Below, one piece after another: positions 7,474 to 16,809 of a stretch of 33,365 nucleotides of DNA. Position 1 is the first letter of the stretch; each line of letters begins with the position of its first letter. The stretch spans positions 1-33,365 of the forward strand of contig JANTGJ010000023.1 in assembly GCA_024762975.1 (NCBI GenBank), given 5' to 3'. The notes beneath the pieces are model-generated. The model made no database searches. It saw only the letters and a list, made by a program, of their open reading frames with translations, and was not told the DNA's origin. Source of the stretch: Candidatus Krumholzibacteriia bacterium (GTDB lineage: Bacteria > Krumholzibacteriota > Krumholzibacteriia > LZORAL124-64-63). The position numbers were made by a program, and so were the translations under genes.

Positions 7474-10400
7474 TGGGCGCGCGCAGGCTGTTGTGGAACC
7501 GTTTCTACTGTGGACCGGCCGCCCTGATCGCGCTGGCGCTGGCCGGCGTGTTGGCCTGGACCGGTGGCTGCGATCGCGAGGACAACGACTGGGGCGCCTT
7601 CGATCCGGAACAGCGCGAACTCGTCGTGCTGGCCGATACGTTGCGCGTCTCGGAAGGCGGCGCCGAGGCGACTTTCCGTGTTGCGCTGCGCATGGTGCCC
7701 GAAGATACGGTCACGGTGCTGATCCGGCCGCAGTCCGACCAGATCGTGGCCGAACCCGACTCCCTGGTATTGGTGCCCGTGCTGGACCAGTGGGCGGGCG
7801 AGCGCCGCATCGTCGTACGGGCGTTGGACGACCAACGCGCCGAGGGACCGCATTCCGAGTGGATCGACGTCCACGCTTTTTCCCGTGACCCGGCCTACAA
7901 CGGCCAGGGCGGCGACGGGCTGGTGCCGGTTCTGATAGCGGATGATGATCAGGCGGGCGTTTCCGTGAACGAGACCCTGCTGACGCTGGTCGAATCGCTT
8001 GCCGGAACCGTCAACCAGACCTACGAGGTGGCCCTGCTGAGCGAGCCCGCCGATACGGTGCGGATCGCGATCGCATCGACCCCGATCGAGCCGACACTGC
8101 ATATCGAGCCTGCCGAGTTGGTGTTCTCGCCGGCGAACTGGGATACGGTGCAGCGGGTGACCCTGTGGGCAGAGATGGACGAGGTCGACGGTGACGATCT
8201 GGATCTGCAGATCGGTCACGTAGCCTCCAGCTCGGATCCGGACTATGACGCGCAGATGCAGATCGCCGATGTGCGCCTATTGGTTCTGGACAGCACACTG
8301 TCGCCCGTCGGCCGGCTCGAGTTCGTACTCGATGACGACCACACGCTGCACGAGAACGATGCCGCGCAGACGGTACGGGTCGTCATCACCCTCAGTCGGC
8401 CGAGTACCGAGAACGTGGTGGTGCATCTGTCGACGGTGAACGGTTCGGCGGTCGGCGGCCAGGATTTCGAGGTGTTGGACGAAGATATCACCTTCGCTCC
8501 CGGCGAAGCGCTGGTGCAGACGCGCGAAATCAACGTAGTGAATGATGATATTCTCGAATTCCCCGAACAGTTCGAGGTCGCGATCACGCCGGTCGAGAAT
8601 CTCTTCGTCGGCGAACTGGATCGACTGACCCTGGATATCGACGACGACGACACGACGCCGTTGACGATGACCGTCACCGACGCGGAGGAGGACTCCGGGG
8701 CGGCGGAATTCATTGTCTCGATGCCGACGACCCAGATGGTACCCATCTCTTTCCGCTTCGTCACCGAGGGGGGAACCGCCCTGCAGGGCAACGACTACGA
8801 GGCGCTGGACGAAGAATTCGTGATCGAGCAGGGGCAGACGCACCAGATCGTTCCGGTCGTGTTGCTGGCCGATCCCGACCACGAACCGGACGAGGATTTC
8901 ACCGCGCGGTTGGTCGATCTCTCGCGACACGCGACCTGGAGCCAGGCGCCGGTGGCCTGCACGATCCTGAACGACGATCCGCAGACGGTCACGCTGACCG
9001 GCGGCGACTACGAAGAGAGCGACAGCCACGCCATCTTCACCGTCAGGACCGAAGCACCGTACAACGAGGATGTCTCGCTGCTGCTGAACGCCCTGTCCGG
9101 TGATGGCCTGGGGAATATCGGCGACCAGGAGGATGCCGAGGCGGGTTCCGATTTCGGCGCGATGGTCGGCGCGTTGATCGCTCTGCCGGCCGGTGAAACC
9201 GAAATGCAGGTTCGCGTGCCGATCCTGCAGGATCCGTACGCCGAACGTCTGCAGGAGTACTTCCGCCTCGAGATCGCCGGTGCCGATCAGGACGGGTTTG
9301 CCGGGCTGATCGCCACGGCTTCGATTCGGGACGATGACCAGCCCTGCCTGCAGGTGGACGACCTGCTGGTCGACGAAAGCGACGGTACGGCCAACTTCCG
9401 CGTCGAGGTCATCGACGGCAGCGGGGCGTTGACGACCAGCACGGCGGATATCGTTTTCGATGCCTTTACCATGGACCAGACGGCGGAGGCGGGTCAGGAC
9501 TACGAGGCGTACGCTTCCACTCTGACGATCAACGCCGGCCAAAGCGGTCTGGACATTCCGGTCACGCTGCTGGATGACGGCCAGGATGACGACAGCGAGT
9601 CCTTTGTTCTCGTCCTCGGGCCTCCGGAAAACGCGACCGGCGCCTGCCGCGACGAAAACGCCTTCTGCCGCATCGCGGACGACGAATACCCATCGCTGAA
9701 CCTTTATGCCGTTGCCGCGGACCGTTACAACGAAGGCTCGGTGTATGAATACGTGGCACGAATCAGTACACCGCGTCAGGAGCCGACGACGTTCATCATG
9801 AATCTCTCGGCCGGCTCCTCCAACGGCCAGGGTGTGGACTACGATTTCGCGGAAAACGGACTGCAGACGATCCTGCCGGGCGATACCGAGATGCATTTCT
9901 CGGCGTCGTTCCTGGATGACCAGCTTGCCGGCGAGTTGGACGAAACTCTCGATATCAGCGTGGGGGGCGCGAATGTCGCACTCGGTATCTATCAGATTCA
10001 GGCCGTGATCATCGACGCGCCGGAGCTGAGCATCACCGGCGATGCGGTCAACGAGGGGGAGACGGCGCACTTCACCGTCACCCTGGATGCGACCTCGACC
10101 GCCGATGTGCAATTCCTGGTGCAATACGCCAGCGATACGGCCACAGCGGGTTCGGATTTCTCGAACACCAACGTCGGTCCGTTCACGATTCCCGCCGGTT
10201 CGCTTTCCGCGGACGTGGCGGTTCCTGTCACCGCCGGAGACGGTGGCGATGCCTCGGTCGAGTATTTTGTCGCGACCCTGATCACACCGACCAACGCCAC
10301 GCTCAGCCCGTTCAACAGTGCCATCGGTACGATCTACGATATGGATCCGCCCGAGCTGCGGTGGGACGGCCCCGCCTCGGCCGTCGAGGGCACCGATGTC

Positions 10401-11018
10401 GAGTTGCTGGTCCGATTGAGTTGGCCCAGCGAAGTGGACGTCGAGTTCGAGGTGAGCTTCACCGACGGTACGGCGGCGCGTTCGGGCATCGACTACGACG
10501 ACTCGAATACCGGTCCCTACACCGTTGCGGCGGGGATGACCAGTTTCATCGTACCGGTGCCTACGGTGGCCGACGGACTGCCCGAACTGGCGAGTGAAGA
10601 CTTTACCGTCACCCTCCACTCGCCCGTCGAGGCCGTTCTGGGTACGCCCGTGATCGCGACCGGCAACGTGCTGGACGCCGATCAGCCCGAGTTGTCGATT
10701 CCGGTCGACGAGACCACGACCGAGGGCGGCGACCTGTTCTTCACCGTGCATCTGAGCCAGGCGACAATCGTGCCTGTGTTCTTCGGTCTGGAGTACGATG
10801 TCGGATCAACGCAGGGCCCGACGGACTTCGACGCCTCGAACACCGGCCCGTTCTCGATGATGCCGGGGACCACGGATACGACCATCACCGTGATCACCTT
10901 CGACGACACGGACTTTGAGAATCAGGAGGCCTTCATCGTGCGGATCGCATCCGATCCGACCAACGCGGTCGTGGGTGATCCGTTCGAGGCGACCGGTACG
11001 ATCGACGACAACGATTGA
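7473..11018 (+). CDS. Large exported Calx-beta repeat protein
   Basis: An 1181-residue protein built of about ten repeats of roughly 110 residues resembling Calx-beta domains. They carry the recurring 'G..Y....G.......G.....I.V...DD..E..E.F.V.L' pattern and end in acidic 'DDD' or 'DND' turns typical of Ca2+ binding. Approximate repeat limits are 45-150, 150-270, 277-396, 396-501, 506-621, 623-740, 740-848, 850-957, 960-1070 and 1071-1181. The last three share a close 'DF..SNTGPF...PG' block and look recently duplicated. The N-terminus is a signal sequence ending in 'AWTGGCDRE', possibly an atypical lipobox with C33. Such proteins are usually surface adhesins or scaffold proteins. No C-terminal sorting or anchor domain is present. 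It is translationally linked to the upstream exported protein and followed by a terminator. Confidence 0.85.
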   Translation: MGARRLLWNRFYCGPAALIALALAGVLAWTGGCDREDNDWGAFDPEQRELVVLADTLRVSEGGAEATFRVALRMVPEDTVTVLIRPQSDQIVAEPDSLVLVPVLDQWAGERRIVVRALDDQRAEGPHSEWIDVHAFSRDPAYNGQGGDGLVPVLIADDDQAGVSVNETLLTLVESLAGTVNQTYEVALLSEPADTVRIAIASTPIEPTLHIEPAELVFSPANWDTVQRVTLWAEMDEVDGDDLDLQIGHVASSSDPDYDAQMQIADVRLLVLDSTLSPVGRLEFVLDDDHTLHENDAAQTVRVVITLSRPSTENVVVHLSTVNGSAVGGQDFEVLDEDITFAPGEALVQTREINVVNDDILEFPEQFEVAITPVENLFVGELDRLTLDIDDDDTTPLTMTVTDAEEDSGAAEFIVSMPTTQMVPISFRFVTEGGTALQGNDYEALDEEFVIEQGQTHQIVPVVLLADPDHEPDEDFTARLVDLSRHATWSQAPVACTILNDDPQTVTLTGGDYEESDSHAIFTVRTEAPYNEDVSLLLNALSGDGLGNIGDQEDAEAGSDFGAMVGALIALPAGETEMQVRVPILQDPYAERLQEYFRLEIAGADQDGFAGLIATASIRDDDQPCLQVDDLLVDESDGTANFRVEVIDGSGALTTSTADIVFDAFTMDQTAEAGQDYEAYASTLTINAGQSGLDIPVTLLDDGQDDDSESFVLVLGPPENATGACRDENAFCRIADDEYPSLNLYAVAADRYNEGSVYEYVARISTPRQEPTTFIMNLSAGSSNGQGVDYDFAENGLQTILPGDTEMHFSASFLDDQLAGELDETLDISVGGANVALGIYQIQAVIIDAPELSITGDAVNEGETAHFTVTLDATSTADVQFLVQYASDTATAGSDFSNTNVGPFTIPAGSLSADVAVPVTAGDGGDASVEYFVATLITPTNATLSPFNSAIGTIYDMDPPELRWDGPASAVEGTDVELLVRLSWPSEVDVEFEVSFTDGTAARSGIDYDDSNTGPYTVAAGMTSFIVPVPTVADGLPELASEDFTVTLHSPVEAVLGTPVIATGNVLDADQPELSIPVDETTTEGGDLFFTVHLSQATIVPVFFGLEYDVGSTQGPTDFDASNTGPFSMMPGTTDTTITVITFDDTDFENQEAFIVRIASDPTNAVVGDPFEATGTIDDND

Positions 11019-11042
11019 TCGCGACCTGGTCGCGAAAAGGAA

Positions 11043-11071
11043 ACGGCCCGCACCGGGAAGGCGCGGGCCGT
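11043..11071. terminator. Bidirectional terminator between convergent genes
   Basis: The arms 11043-11051 (ACGGCCCGC) and 11063-11071 (GCGGGCCGT) pair perfectly around an 11-base loop, in the 66-base gap between two converging genes. A short weak T-stretch (TATTTCTT) follows on the plus strand. Confidence 0.75.
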
Positions 11072-11084
11072 ATTTCTTCGGTCC

Positions 11085-13328
11085 CTAGTTGGGTGCGACC
11101 ACCGTGAAGGTGAACGACACCGACGAGCCCTGTGGCGGTTCGCCCGAGGTGCCCCCGATCTCCACGCCGTTCTGCACCGCGGTGGCCGTGAAGGTGCCGA
11201 TGTTGTCCGGCGCCAGCAGGACCGTGATGGTCGCCGTATGGGTGCCCGGCGGCAGATCCACGCCATAGGTGCGCAGGCCGCCCACCGGTGTGGCGCCAAG
11301 GCTGCCCAGGCCCTGGACCGACAAGCCGAACGAGTCGTCCGCCGCCGATCCCGAATCGAATACCACGATGGTCACGACCTTGCCGGCGACCTCGGACCAA
11401 TCCTCTTCCTGGCGGCCGTCCTGATCATTGTCCACACCGTCGCCGGCGATCTCTCCCATATTGCTGCCGTCCTGCAGGCCGTCCGGGTCGTTGCCGTCCT
11501 CGGTATAGCGGTCGGCCAGCTCGTCGAACTCATCCTCGTCGCAACCGTTCTCACCCAGGCGCGATTGCATCGCCGCCAGCGCGGCACTGGCTTCGCGGCG
11601 GGCATCTCCGGCCTTGGCGATATCGCGGATCACATCGGCAATGGTGTACGGCGGTCCGGAGGCATCCGCCTCGTCGGGGCACAGCGACATCTGCATCAGC
11701 AATGCGCTGGCCTGGCTGCGAATCTCGTCGACCAGGTAGTCGATGTCGCCAGCCACCTGACTGGCCTGCTGGTAGCAATAGGCCATCAGCGTGTTGCCAC
11801 ACGGGTCGGCTGCACGGTCGGCTAGCTCCTTGTCAAATTTCGTCCGGTACGAGGAAATGACCGAGGACTTGCTCTGCACCTGGCCGATCTGGCCGGCCAG
11901 CGTACTGCGCATCCGGGCAATGCCGGCTGCCGTGCAGTAGTCGTCTTCGGGATCCTGGATCTCTTCGATGACGTCCTCGATTTCCTCTTCCTCGTCGTCG
12001 TCATCCTGGGTCTGCTCGCGCACCGTGATCTCGGCCGATCCACTCAGTCCGTTGGCTGTGGCCGTGATGCGGAAATCGCCCGGTTCGGTGCCGACGAACG
12101 TGGCGCTCGAAGCGGCGCCTGCCCACGTCACATTGGAAAACGCCTGCTTCAGGGAATGGTCTTCGAATACATACCAGGCGGTGAAGGTGACCGACTCTTC
12201 CACCTCGATCGTTCGCGCACCGGGACGCAGGATCAGGCTCACGGGCGTCGGTTCCTCTTCTTCTTCCTCGGGCTGGAACTTACCGGCGTCGTCGATCGCC
12301 AGGCGCAATTTCTCGAGGTCCGCGATCAGCGCGAGCAGATCCCGATAGGCCTTGTCGGCCTGGTACCAGGCCAACGCTTCCGCCTTCTCGGCCTCGTTCT
12401 GGTAGAAGGTCTTCAGTGTGGTGTGGACCCGCTCGAAGTAATAGCGCCCGGCGAATTTGTCCTTGAACTGCAATTCGGCCATGGCCGGCGGTGTCTGCAA
12501 TCGCGATTGACCGTAGTACTTGACGGCGTTGTCGTAGGGCGCGTCCCAGAATTCGTACAAGCGTCGCTGGACGGCTGCGTCGCCTCCACGCCGGGCGATC
12601 TCCGCCCAAGAATTGGGCCCGGTCACGAGGTCGGGGTACTCGCCGTTCAACCATTGGCTGTAGGCATTCCACCAGTAGTCGGTGTACTGGGTCTGCGCTT
12701 CGGCCTGGAATCGATCCAGGGCATACGAGATCACTCCGACACCGATCATGGCCGTGCCCAGGCTGTTCCAGCCGATCTTCGATGCCCAGTAGCCCGAGAC
12801 CACGTCATAGGTGCCCTTGACCGCTTTCAACTTGGCGCTGTTGTCGCCGTTGTAGCCGGCGGAGACATCCTTCATGATCGAGTACACGGACAGGCCCAGC
12901 GCCAGGTTGCTCATGTTGTCCTTCATGCTCCCGAAGAGCGAAGAGGACTGATTCCGCCGGATCGTCTGCTGAACATTCACCAGTTCGTAGCTTCCGTACA
13001 TGCCCCGGTTCGCATTCCATTGCTGCACCGGCATGTTCATGATGTCGTCGATCTGTTCGGTGTAGTCGCCTCCGGCGAGCGCCGCCGCGAAATCGAAGAC
13101 CGTCTTGGTGAACCCGAAAGCCTGGTTGCCGTGGGTGGTGATGGCCTGCTGCGCCTCCGCGTCGCTTTTCATCTTCTGCAGGTCGGCCTTGAATCTCGCA
13201 TTCTGGAGAATGGAGTCCGGGTCGAACTCCTGGGCGGCCCGGCCCGGCGCGGCCGCGATCAGCAACACCACCAGCGCGAGGCAGGTTGCCAGCGCCGCCC
13301 GGGGGAATCGTTTCCATGATCGATTCAT
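11085..13328 (-). CDS. Large exported protein with Ig-like domain, acidic linker and Ca-binding-like motif
   Basis: A 747-residue protein with a signal peptide ending near 'APGRA|AQEF'. Regions in order: an alpha-helical N-terminal half (about 35-350) with a hydrophobic stretch (LGTAMIGVGVISYALDRF) that might insert in a membrane; a Glu-rich linker; a bacterial Ig-like (BIG2-type) domain (about 365-440, VSLILRPGARTIEV...GSAEITV); a highly acidic Asp/Glu linker; a helical region with several cysteines (about 465-610); an acidic 'DGVDNDQDG' motif like known Ca2+-binding loops; and a C-terminal beta domain (about 650-747). No family could be named for the whole protein. It lies 12 bases downstream of the SH3/barrel gene and is probably cotranscribed with it. 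A surface or secreted role handled by that barrel protein is a reasonable guess. Confidence 0.75.
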   Translation of the reverse strand: MNRSWKRFPRAALATCLALVVLLIAAAPGRAAQEFDPDSILQNARFKADLQKMKSDAEAQQAITTHGNQAFGFTKTVFDFAAALAGGDYTEQIDDIMNMPVQQWNANRGMYGSYELVNVQQTIRRNQSSSLFGSMKDNMSNLALGLSVYSIMKDVSAGYNGDNSAKLKAVKGTYDVVSGYWASKIGWNSLGTAMIGVGVISYALDRFQAEAQTQYTDYWWNAYSQWLNGEYPDLVTGPNSWAEIARRGGDAAVQRRLYEFWDAPYDNAVKYYGQSRLQTPPAMAELQFKDKFAGRYYFERVHTTLKTFYQNEAEKAEALAWYQADKAYRDLLALIADLEKLRLAIDDAGKFQPEEEEEEPTPVSLILRPGARTIEVEESVTFTAWYVFEDHSLKQAFSNVTWAGAASSATFVGTEPGDFRITATANGLSGSAEITVREQTQDDDDEEEEIEDVIEEIQDPEDDYCTAAGIARMRSTLAGQIGQVQSKSSVISSYRTKFDKELADRAADPCGNTLMAYCYQQASQVAGDIDYLVDEIRSQASALLMQMSLCPDEADASGPPYTIADVIRDIAKAGDARREASAALAAMQSRLGENGCDEDEFDELADRYTEDGNDPDGLQDGSNMGEIAGDGVDNDQDGRQEEDWSEVAGKVVTIVVFDSGSAADDSFGLSVQGLGSLGATPVGGLRTYGVDLPPGTHTATITVLLAPDNIGTFTATAVQNGVEIGGTSGEPPQGSSVSFTFTVVAPN

Positions 13329-13340
13329 TTCCTGATCTCC

Positions 13341-15494
13341 CTAGTTGTGGCGGTAGCGAGCGCCCACGAACAGTGTGAAGCGATCGTTGTTGGTGACCGG
13401 GTTGATGCTCAGCGTTTCGTCCATGTCCGTGGCGATGCGGTACATCGAAAGTCGGGATGTCAGGTCGAAGTTCTCACCGAGCGGTTTGGAGGCAAAGGCG
13501 TTCAATTGGAAGGTCGTGGGATGTCGTTGGACGACCTCGTCGACGGTGATCGCCCCGGTGCCGGTATCCACGTCGAACTGGTTGGTGTAGACGAATCCGT
13601 AGTCGTAGGAGGTATCCAGTGTCATGTGAATTTTTGCGGGCAATTCGAAATTGCCCTCTGCCTTGAATCCGACGCGAATCAGGTTGCCGTCCTGCTGGAT
13701 GACCTTCGAGCCCTTGGCGGCCACCAGATGCACTCCGACCGTGGGGCCGAATCGCAGATTCCCGCGCACCCAGCCGTAGCGGCCGTAGAGATCCACCACG
13801 TAGGGTTTGGCGACCGAGGTGGAATCACTCTCGCCCGGTTTGTGCCACAGCCGCGAATAGACGTTCAGATCGAAGAAGTGCTCGTCCTGTGTGCGGCTGC
13901 GATTCAGGCGCAGATCGGTGTAGTTGTTGTCGGAATTGTCCGGGTAGAAGTTCGTGTAGGTGGTCAACGAGCGGCGCAAGGTCGCGTCACCCGTCTTGTC
14001 ACGCTGCCAGGCGGCTTTCAACTGCGCATAGGTCGCCAATTCGTTGTCGGGAAAATTCTTGTGCGTCAGGGCATAGGCCGAACGATTGCGCCGGGGGCCG
14101 TCACGATAGCTCTTCTCATACGCCAGTTGCGCCCGGCCGAAGCTGCGCAAGGCGGCTTCACTGTACTCCAGCGATTCGTAGACGCCGCGCCAGGTGGTTC
14201 GGCCGGCTCCCTTGCGCTTGCTGTACTCCAGCGAAGGGGTCAGATGGGTGAAGTCGTGGAAGTCGGCGTCACTGCTTTCGAAAACACCGAGCAGGCGCGC
14301 CCGCAACTGGGCTCCGGCGCCGCGTGTCCAGCGGCCCGATAGGTCCAGTGCGTGACTATCGAAATCCTCCGAGGCGACCTCTTCGAAGGCCTTCCGCGTG
14401 AAGCCGTAGTCGAGGTGGTAGTCGTGACCGGCGCCCCGCTTGTCGGAGGTGGCCGAAAATTTCGTGCGTCGAAAATCATTCTCCGAGTTCAGGTCGTCGG
14501 TGTAGGAGTAGGTGTCGACCGCGAAGTCCAGGTCGGTCGTGTCGCTCCACTTCCTGGCATAGCCGGCACCGGCGGTACGCGTTTTGTACGCGGTCTGATT
14601 GACCTCGTTCTTGTTCGAGAAGCTGGCCCGCAGGCTGGAGCTCTCGTTCAGATCCAGCTCGCCGCCCAGCTCGATCTGTTGCAGTGATTCGTCGACCTCG
14701 TTTTTCTCCTGGTCGCGATCGGTGCCTCGTACGACCAGCGTCGTGGTCGTAAATTTGGAGGTGCCCAGCAACAGGTCGGCATAGGCCGAGAGGTTCTCCA
14801 GAAAAGCCCGTTCGTTCTTCAGGCTGAAGTCGTAACTCACGATGTACTTCTGATAGAAGTGGTGGGCGTAGGTCTGATATTCGGCGATACGGGCGTGGGC
14901 GCCGCGTGCCCGGAGCCGGTCGTTCTTCCCGGTCAGTGGAGATTCGCCCTTCTCGGGCAACAGTCCGGACAGGAGGGCATCGGCCGATTGCATGTCTTCG
15001 TCGATCCCCGCCAACAGCTCTTCGATGACGATCGCGTAGCGCCGCAACTGCTGTGGATCGGCGCCCAGGAAGCTGAGTTCGTCCGTCTTGCGCTGTTGCT
15101 CGAAACGCTGCAATGCCGATTCGTCGATCCAGCCGGTACGACCGTCGCCGAGGTCAATCCGTACGAGGTTGTCGTCCTCGTCCAGGATCTCGTACTCGTT
15201 GTTCAGATTCGGCTGAAGAATGCCCCGCGATTCGGGGCTGCGCGCCTCGCGCACCTGCGAGCTGACGGTGACGATCCGTCCCATCGGCACCGTCTCCGTG
15301 CCTGGTGAGACCTCGGGCTCCATGCTCTTGAGTACGGAAAGGAGGGCGAGGGATTTCTGACGAGCGGCCGTCTCGAGGTCCTGCAATTCACGCAGATCCT
15401 GACTCGGCCCGGCCAGCACGGGGGTCGCCAGTACCAGTAGCGCACAAAGAACGGCACTCCCCGCCCGAGGATAGGAGAGTCGAGGTCTTCTCAT
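13341..15494 (-). CDS. Exported protein with SH3-like domain, helical region and outer-membrane beta-barrel
   Basis: A 717-residue protein. The ATG at 15494 is preferred over an upstream in-frame start at 15551 because it has AGGA at good spacing and gives a standard signal peptide (MRRPRLSYPRAG..., cleavage near 'PVLA|GPS'). Residues about 30-60 are helical. Residues about 70-135 resemble a bacterial SH3 domain (VTVSSQVREARSPES...DGRTGWIDESAL), usually a peptidoglycan-binding module. Residues about 145-245 are helical. From about 250 to the end there are many alternating amphipathic strands with Arg/Tyr/Asp-rich turns, as in a large outer-membrane barrel (for example VDLYGRYGWVRGNLRFGPTV and FTLFVGARYRHN). 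It is the first gene of a two-gene operon. It could anchor, export or display the downstream Ig-like protein. The exact family is not recognised. Confidence 0.75.
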   Translation of the reverse strand: MRRPRLSYPRAGSAVLCALLVLATPVLAGPSQDLRELQDLETAARQKSLALLSVLKSMEPEVSPGTETVPMGRIVTVSSQVREARSPESRGILQPNLNNEYEILDEDDNLVRIDLGDGRTGWIDESALQRFEQQRKTDELSFLGADPQQLRRYAIVIEELLAGIDEDMQSADALLSGLLPEKGESPLTGKNDRLRARGAHARIAEYQTYAHHFYQKYIVSYDFSLKNERAFLENLSAYADLLLGTSKFTTTTLVVRGTDRDQEKNEVDESLQQIELGGELDLNESSSLRASFSNKNEVNQTAYKTRTAGAGYARKWSDTTDLDFAVDTYSYTDDLNSENDFRRTKFSATSDKRGAGHDYHLDYGFTRKAFEEVASEDFDSHALDLSGRWTRGAGAQLRARLLGVFESSDADFHDFTHLTPSLEYSKRKGAGRTTWRGVYESLEYSEAALRSFGRAQLAYEKSYRDGPRRNRSAYALTHKNFPDNELATYAQLKAAWQRDKTGDATLRRSLTTYTNFYPDNSDNNYTDLRLNRSRTQDEHFFDLNVYSRLWHKPGESDSTSVAKPYVVDLYGRYGWVRGNLRFGPTVGVHLVAAKGSKVIQQDGNLIRVGFKAEGNFELPAKIHMTLDTSYDYGFVYTNQFDVDTGTGAITVDEVVQRHPTTFQLNAFASKPLGENFDLTSRLSMYRIATDMDETLSINPVTNNDRFTLFVGARYRHN

Positions 15495-15539
15495 GGCGAC
15501 GTCCTTATCGGATGGATTTTGCAGTTGGACCCGATCCTG

Positions 15540-15568
15540 ATTGTTGATCAAAAAACCGAAAACGTCAA
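15540..15568 (-). promoter_or_regulatory. Candidate sigma70-type promoter for the SH3/barrel operon
   Basis: On the minus strand, -35 TTGACG (15563-15568) and -10 AACAAT (15540-15545) are separated by 17 bases. This places a start site about 40 bases before the ATG at 15494. It was found by eye; the -10 matches consensus at four of six positions. Confidence 0.4.
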
Positions 15569-15612
15569 GTCAGAATCCCGGGAAACGTACTGACACAAAA
15601 CGAGTTCGCGCC

Positions 15613-16029
15613 TCAGAGGGAAGCGGTCCGTGACAGCTCGGCGTACTTCACACCCTTCTGTCCCCCGATTTCGACACTCATGCGCGTGATCTCGTCGGGT
15701 CGGCCCCGGAGAATGATCGTTTCGAGGCAATTGTCATGGTCGAGGTGCACGTGGGTGGTGCACAGGATGTGGATGAACTCGTTGTGCTGGATGCGATGCA
15801 GACGGTCGGTCAGTCCTCGCCGGTGGTGGTCGTAGCAGATCGTCAGCACACCGACGACTTCCTCCTCGCCGCGGTTCCAGGTCTCTTCGACCAATTGCGC
15901 CCGGATCAGGTCGCGCACCAGTTCCGAGCGCGAAGCGTAGCCGCGATCGGTGAAGCGGCGATCCAGTTCGTTCAGCAGGGAGGCCGGCAGCGAAACACTG
16001 AAGCGGATCGTCTCTGCGTTCTTCTTCAT
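15613..16029 (-). CDS. nikR: Nickel-responsive transcriptional regulator NikR
   Basis: A 138-residue protein, the usual NikR length. Residues 7-48 form the ribbon-helix-helix DNA-binding domain (IRFSVSLPASLLNELDRRF...SRSELVRDLIR). Residues 58-135 form the ACT-like metal-binding domain. Aligned with E. coli NikR, the high-affinity nickel ligands are all present: H82 (E. coli H76), H93 and H95 in 'THVHLDH' (H87, H89), and C101 (C95). NikR represses nickel-uptake genes when loaded with nickel. It is the last gene of the operon it is predicted to control, three bases after nikO, so autoregulation through the operator at 20146-20172 is expected. The strong motif match makes the identification secure. 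Confidence 0.95.
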   Translation of the reverse strand: MKKNAETIRFSVSLPASLLNELDRRFTDRGYASRSELVRDLIRAQLVEETWNRGEEEVVGVLTICYDHHRRGLTDRLHRIQHNEFIHILCTTHVHLDHDNCLETIILRGRPDEITRMSVEIGGQKGVKYAELSRTASL

Positions 16030-16032
16030 GGC

Positions 16033-16809
16033 TCAATCCCAGTCGTGGGTGTGGTAGTGGCGATGCGTCACTTCGCCGCTGCGATGAACATGGTCGTGGA
16101 TGTGCACCAGATTCGCGCGCGTGAGCAGCTCCATGTCGTCGCGCAGCGCGAGCACATCGCCGTCGTAGAGCAGCGTATGGTCTTCGCCCAGCAACAGGCA
16201 GCGGGTGCCCAGCTCACTGGCCAGGCTCAGGTTGTGCGAACTGGTGATCACGGTGGCGTCCAGGCCGCGCAAGAAGTCGACGAGCCAGCCGGTGCTCCGT
16301 GGATCGAGGCTGGAGGTCGGCTCGTCCAGCAGCAGCAGATCGGGTTCGAGAGCCAGCAGCAGAGCCAGGCAGACGCGTTGCTTTTCGCCGTTGCTGAGTG
16401 CGTGGGGCGAGCGGTCCAGCAACTTCCCGACACGCAGTTCGCCGGCCCAGAATTCGACGCTGGCGTCGACCTCCTTGCGCCCGAAGTGTCGCGGACCGAA
16501 AGCCAGCTCGTCGCGTACCGTCGAGTGGAAGAGCATCGCGTCGGGATTCTGGAAAAGCAGTCCGCAACGGCGCCGCACCTCGCGCCGCCAGGCGGCATCG
16601 CCGCTCATGCCGGACAGGTCGCGGCCCCAGAGGGAGACGCTGCCGCGGTCCGGTTCGATCAGTCCGTTCAGAATCTTCAACAGGGTGGATTTGCCACTGC
16701 CGTTGCAGCCCAGCAATGCGATTTTCTGGCCCGGTTCCACGGAGAACGAGATCTCGCGCAGCGCCTGGATCCCCTCGTGGTCATGGCTCAGTTCTTCAAC
16801 CTTGATCAA
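16033..16809 (-). CDS. nikO: Nickel ECF transporter ATP-binding protein NikO (CbiO-like)
   Basis: A 258-residue ABC ATPase of the energy-coupling-factor type that drives nickel import. Motifs: Walker A GCNGSGKST (34-42), Q-loop Q87 in 'LLFQNPD', signature LSNGE (138-142), Walker B with D162 and E163 in 'LLLLDEP', and H-loop H192. The 'FQNPD..LF..TV..ELAFGP' stretch is typical of CbiO/EcfA. The C-terminus is unusual: eight histidines lie in the last 23 residues (HIHDHVH...THRHYHTHD), a likely metal-binding or sensing tail. The start overlaps the end of nikQ by 14 bases. The choice of nickel over cobalt rests on the linked nikR, nikK and nikL. Confidence 0.92.
   Translation of the reverse strand: MIKVEELSHDHEGIQALREISFSVEPGQKIALLGCNGSGKSTLLKILNGLIEPDRGSVSLWGRDLSGMSGDAAWRREVRRRCGLLFQNPDAMLFHSTVRDELAFGPRHFGRKEVDASVEFWAGELRVGKLLDRSPHALSNGEKQRVCLALLLALEPDLLLLDEPTSSLDPRSTGWLVDFLRGLDATVITSSHNLSLASELGTRCLLLGEDHTLLYDGDVLALRDDMELLTRANLVHIHDHVHRSGEVTHRHYHTHDWD

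Noticed and set aside
8277-10751. Long minus-strand open frame antisense to the Calx-beta gene
   Set aside because: No recognisable domain or ribosome-binding site. The plus-strand frame has coherent Calx-beta repeats throughout.
12156-13319. Plus-strand open frame antisense to the Ig-like exported protein
   Set aside because: No signal, domain or start context. The minus strand has a signal peptide, domains and operon spacing.
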